This document shows, in pieces, positions 62,850-64,000 of a stretch of 64,000 nucleotides of DNA (positions are counted from its first letter, which is position 1; each line of letters opens with the position of its first letter). The stretch is from Bosea sp. PAMC 26642. GTDB taxonomy: Bacteria; Pseudomonadota; Alphaproteobacteria; Rhizobiales; Beijerinckiaceae. Location: the NCBI RefSeq assembly GCF_001562255.1, contig NZ_CP014301.1, positions 1,612,001 through 1,676,000 of the forward strand, given 5' to 3'. Made by a program: the position numbers and the translations under genes. The notes under the pieces are model-generated. The model ran no database searches and was not told where the DNA came from. It saw only the letters and a program-made list of their open reading frames with translations.

Positions 62850-63674
62850 CTACTCTGCCGCCTTTTCAGCCGCATCCTCCGCCGCCTTCTTCGCGGCCCG
62901 CTTCTTCTCGACATAGCGCACCGAGAACACCGAGAGCTCGTAGAGCAGCAGCATCGGCACGGCGAGCATCAGTTGCGAGATCACGTCGGGCGGGGTCAGG
63001 ACGGCCGCGATCACGAAGACGAAGACGATGGCGTAGCGGCGCTTGTCCTTGAGGAAGGCCGAATCGATGATGCCGGCCTGCCCCAGCAGCGTCAGGATCA
63101 CCGGCAGCTGGAAGGAGATGCCGAAGGCGAAGATCAGCGTCATGATCAGCGATAGGTATTCGCTGACCTTTGGCAGCAGCGCGATGCCCGCCTGCCCGTC
63201 CGTCGCCGCCTGCTGCATGCCGATCGAGAACTTCATCAGCACCGGCATGGCGAAGAAGAACACCATCGCCGCGCCCGCCAGGAAGAAGATCGGCGTCGCC
63301 GCGAGATAGGGTGCGAAGGCCGAGCGCTCGTTCTTGTAGAGCCCCGGCGCGACGAACTTGTAGACCTGCGTCGCGATCACCGGGAAGGCGAAGAACCCCG
63401 CCCCGAACGCCGCGATCTTGATCTGCGTGAACAGGTATTCCAGCGGCGCGGTGTAGATCAGCTGGACATTGGCGCCCGGCCCCGCCGCCCAGACATAGGG
63501 CTGCACCAGGATGTTGTAGATCTGCGTTGCGAAGGCAAAGCAGATGAAGAACATCAGCAGAAAGGCGATCAGGGACTTGATCAGCCGCGAGCGCAACTCG
63601 ATCAGATGGTCGAGCAGCGGTGCGCGCGAGGCTTCGATCTCGTCCTCGCCCTCGCGAGGGTTGGCGACGCTCAT
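62850..63674 (-). CDS. tatC: Sec-independent protein translocase TatC
   Basis: The 274-residue protein with six spans is the receptor core of the twin-arginine pathway. The family start is PLLDHLIELRSRLIKSLIAF, with the conserved Glu in the first loop, followed by APLEYLFTQIKIA and AFGISFQLPVILTLLG. The tail is a charged Lys/Ala/Glu helix. Its ATG overlaps the tatB stop by four bases (ATGA). The Tat-signal substrate-binding protein at 47886-49103 is a likely client. Confidence 0.96.
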   Translation of the reverse strand: MSVANPREGEDEIEASRAPLLDHLIELRSRLIKSLIAFLLMFFICFAFATQIYNILVQPYVWAAGPGANVQLIYTAPLEYLFTQIKIAAFGAGFFAFPVIATQVYKFVAPGLYKNERSAFAPYLAATPIFFLAGAAMVFFFAMPVLMKFSIGMQQAATDGQAGIALLPKVSEYLSLIMTLIFAFGISFQLPVILTLLGQAGIIDSAFLKDKRRYAIVFVFVIAAVLTPPDVISQLMLAVPMLLLYELSVFSVRYVEKKRAAKKAAEDAAEKAAE

Positions 63675-64000
63675 GTCGCGCTCCCATCGTCGGGTTCGCT
63701 AACTTTCGCCTTGCGCTTGCGCACGGGTTTGACCGGCTCGGGCAGCTCGTCAGCGGTAGGCACGGCCTCGACCTTGGCGACGCGCTTGCGCTTGGGCTTC
63801 TCGTCCACAGCAGGTGCGGCTACCGGCGCGGGGTCGAACACGATCTCGGGCAGCGGCTCAGGCCCCGGCAGCGCAGCGAGCTTCGCCTCGGCTTCCTTCA
63901 GCGCAGCGTCGTCAAGAGTGGTCGAAACCGGCGGATCGGTGATGCCGAAATCATCCTTGGGCATCTCGATCGGCTTGTAGTCGGTATTCATCGCGCTGGA
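63671..64000 (-). CDS. tatB: Sec-independent protein translocase TatB, C-terminal part (partial)
   Basis: The frame runs off the window edge. Visible are 109 residues of a Pro/Ala/Lys-rich, disordered tail ending KRKAKVSEPDDGSAT. The membrane helix and amphipathic helix of TatB lie outside. Assignment rests on the four-base overlap with tatC and the usual tatA-tatB-tatC order. The long low-complexity tail is common in alphaproteobacterial TatB. Confidence 0.8.
   Translation of the reverse strand, partial: SSAMNTDYKPIEMPKDDFGITDPPVSTTLDDAALKEAEAKLAALPGPEPLPEIVFDPAPVAAPAVDEKPKRKRVAKVEAVPTADELPEPVKPVRKRKAKVSEPDDGSAT

Overview
The window is a high-GC chromosomal stretch (mostly about 65% GC by eye) from an alphaproteobacterium, most likely of the order Hyphomicrobiales (Rhizobiales). 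Evidence is the pdhA-pdhB-pdhC order with a lipoyl domain on E1 beta, a PopZ polar organiser, a glnB-glnA pair, a serS-surE-pcm-nlpD block and a tatB-tatC block. A Bosea-like or Methylobacterium-like host would fit, but the genus cannot be fixed from the window alone.

Layout. 1-6 kb: pyruvate dehydrogenase genes, a DivIC/FtsB-type protein and an SGNH-like membrane protein, all on the minus strand, then tRNA-Lys. 6-17.5 kb: small exported proteins, NAD(P)HX repair enzyme, PII and glutamine synthetase, a frameshifted gene relic, FkbM methyltransferase, GT4 glycosyltransferase, ParE and an alpha/beta hydrolase. 17.7-25.5 kb: DEAD-box helicase, a diguanylate cyclase behind a possible three-way-junction leader, TfoX and HesB/IscA proteins, an Ldh2-family dehydrogenase and ValS. 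25.7-36.2 kb: stress proteins, PopZ, TolC, a PIMT-like protein, tRNA-Cys, tRNA-Asn, photolyase, SDR, AlaX, sulfurtransferase and cupin. 36.3-49.2 kb: an accessory catabolic region with an AbgB-like hydrolase, two DUF1185 proteins, enamidase, MarR regulator, ferredoxin, 6-hydroxynicotinate reductase, a UPF0280 protein and a branched-chain-type ABC importer with fused permeases. This looks like the reductive (6-hydroxynicotinate to tetrahydro-6-oxonicotinate) route of nicotinate breakdown. Related operator-like sequences lie at the MarR promoter, the ferredoxin/reductase promoter and, more weakly, the importer promoter. 49.7-64 kb: DUF1127 protein, TrmFO, homologues of the mitochondrial complex I assembly factors NDUFAF6 and NDUFAF3 beside SecF-SecD-YajC, a DUF815 ATPase, nlpD-pcm-surE-serS, a GIY-YIG nuclease and tatC-tatB.

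From 22.5 kb on, the intergenic spaces carry many inverted-pair palindromic repeats (100-150 bp) of at least three sequence families. One copy at the end of the window (62301-62823) has its two near-identical arms pushed apart by a small GIY-YIG nuclease gene. The other copies have arms with little between them. This filled-versus-empty contrast is the best candidate for an undescribed mobile system here. A second notable feature is serS: it carries an in-frame extra segment of about 73 codons with visibly lower GC, between class II motifs 1 and 2.
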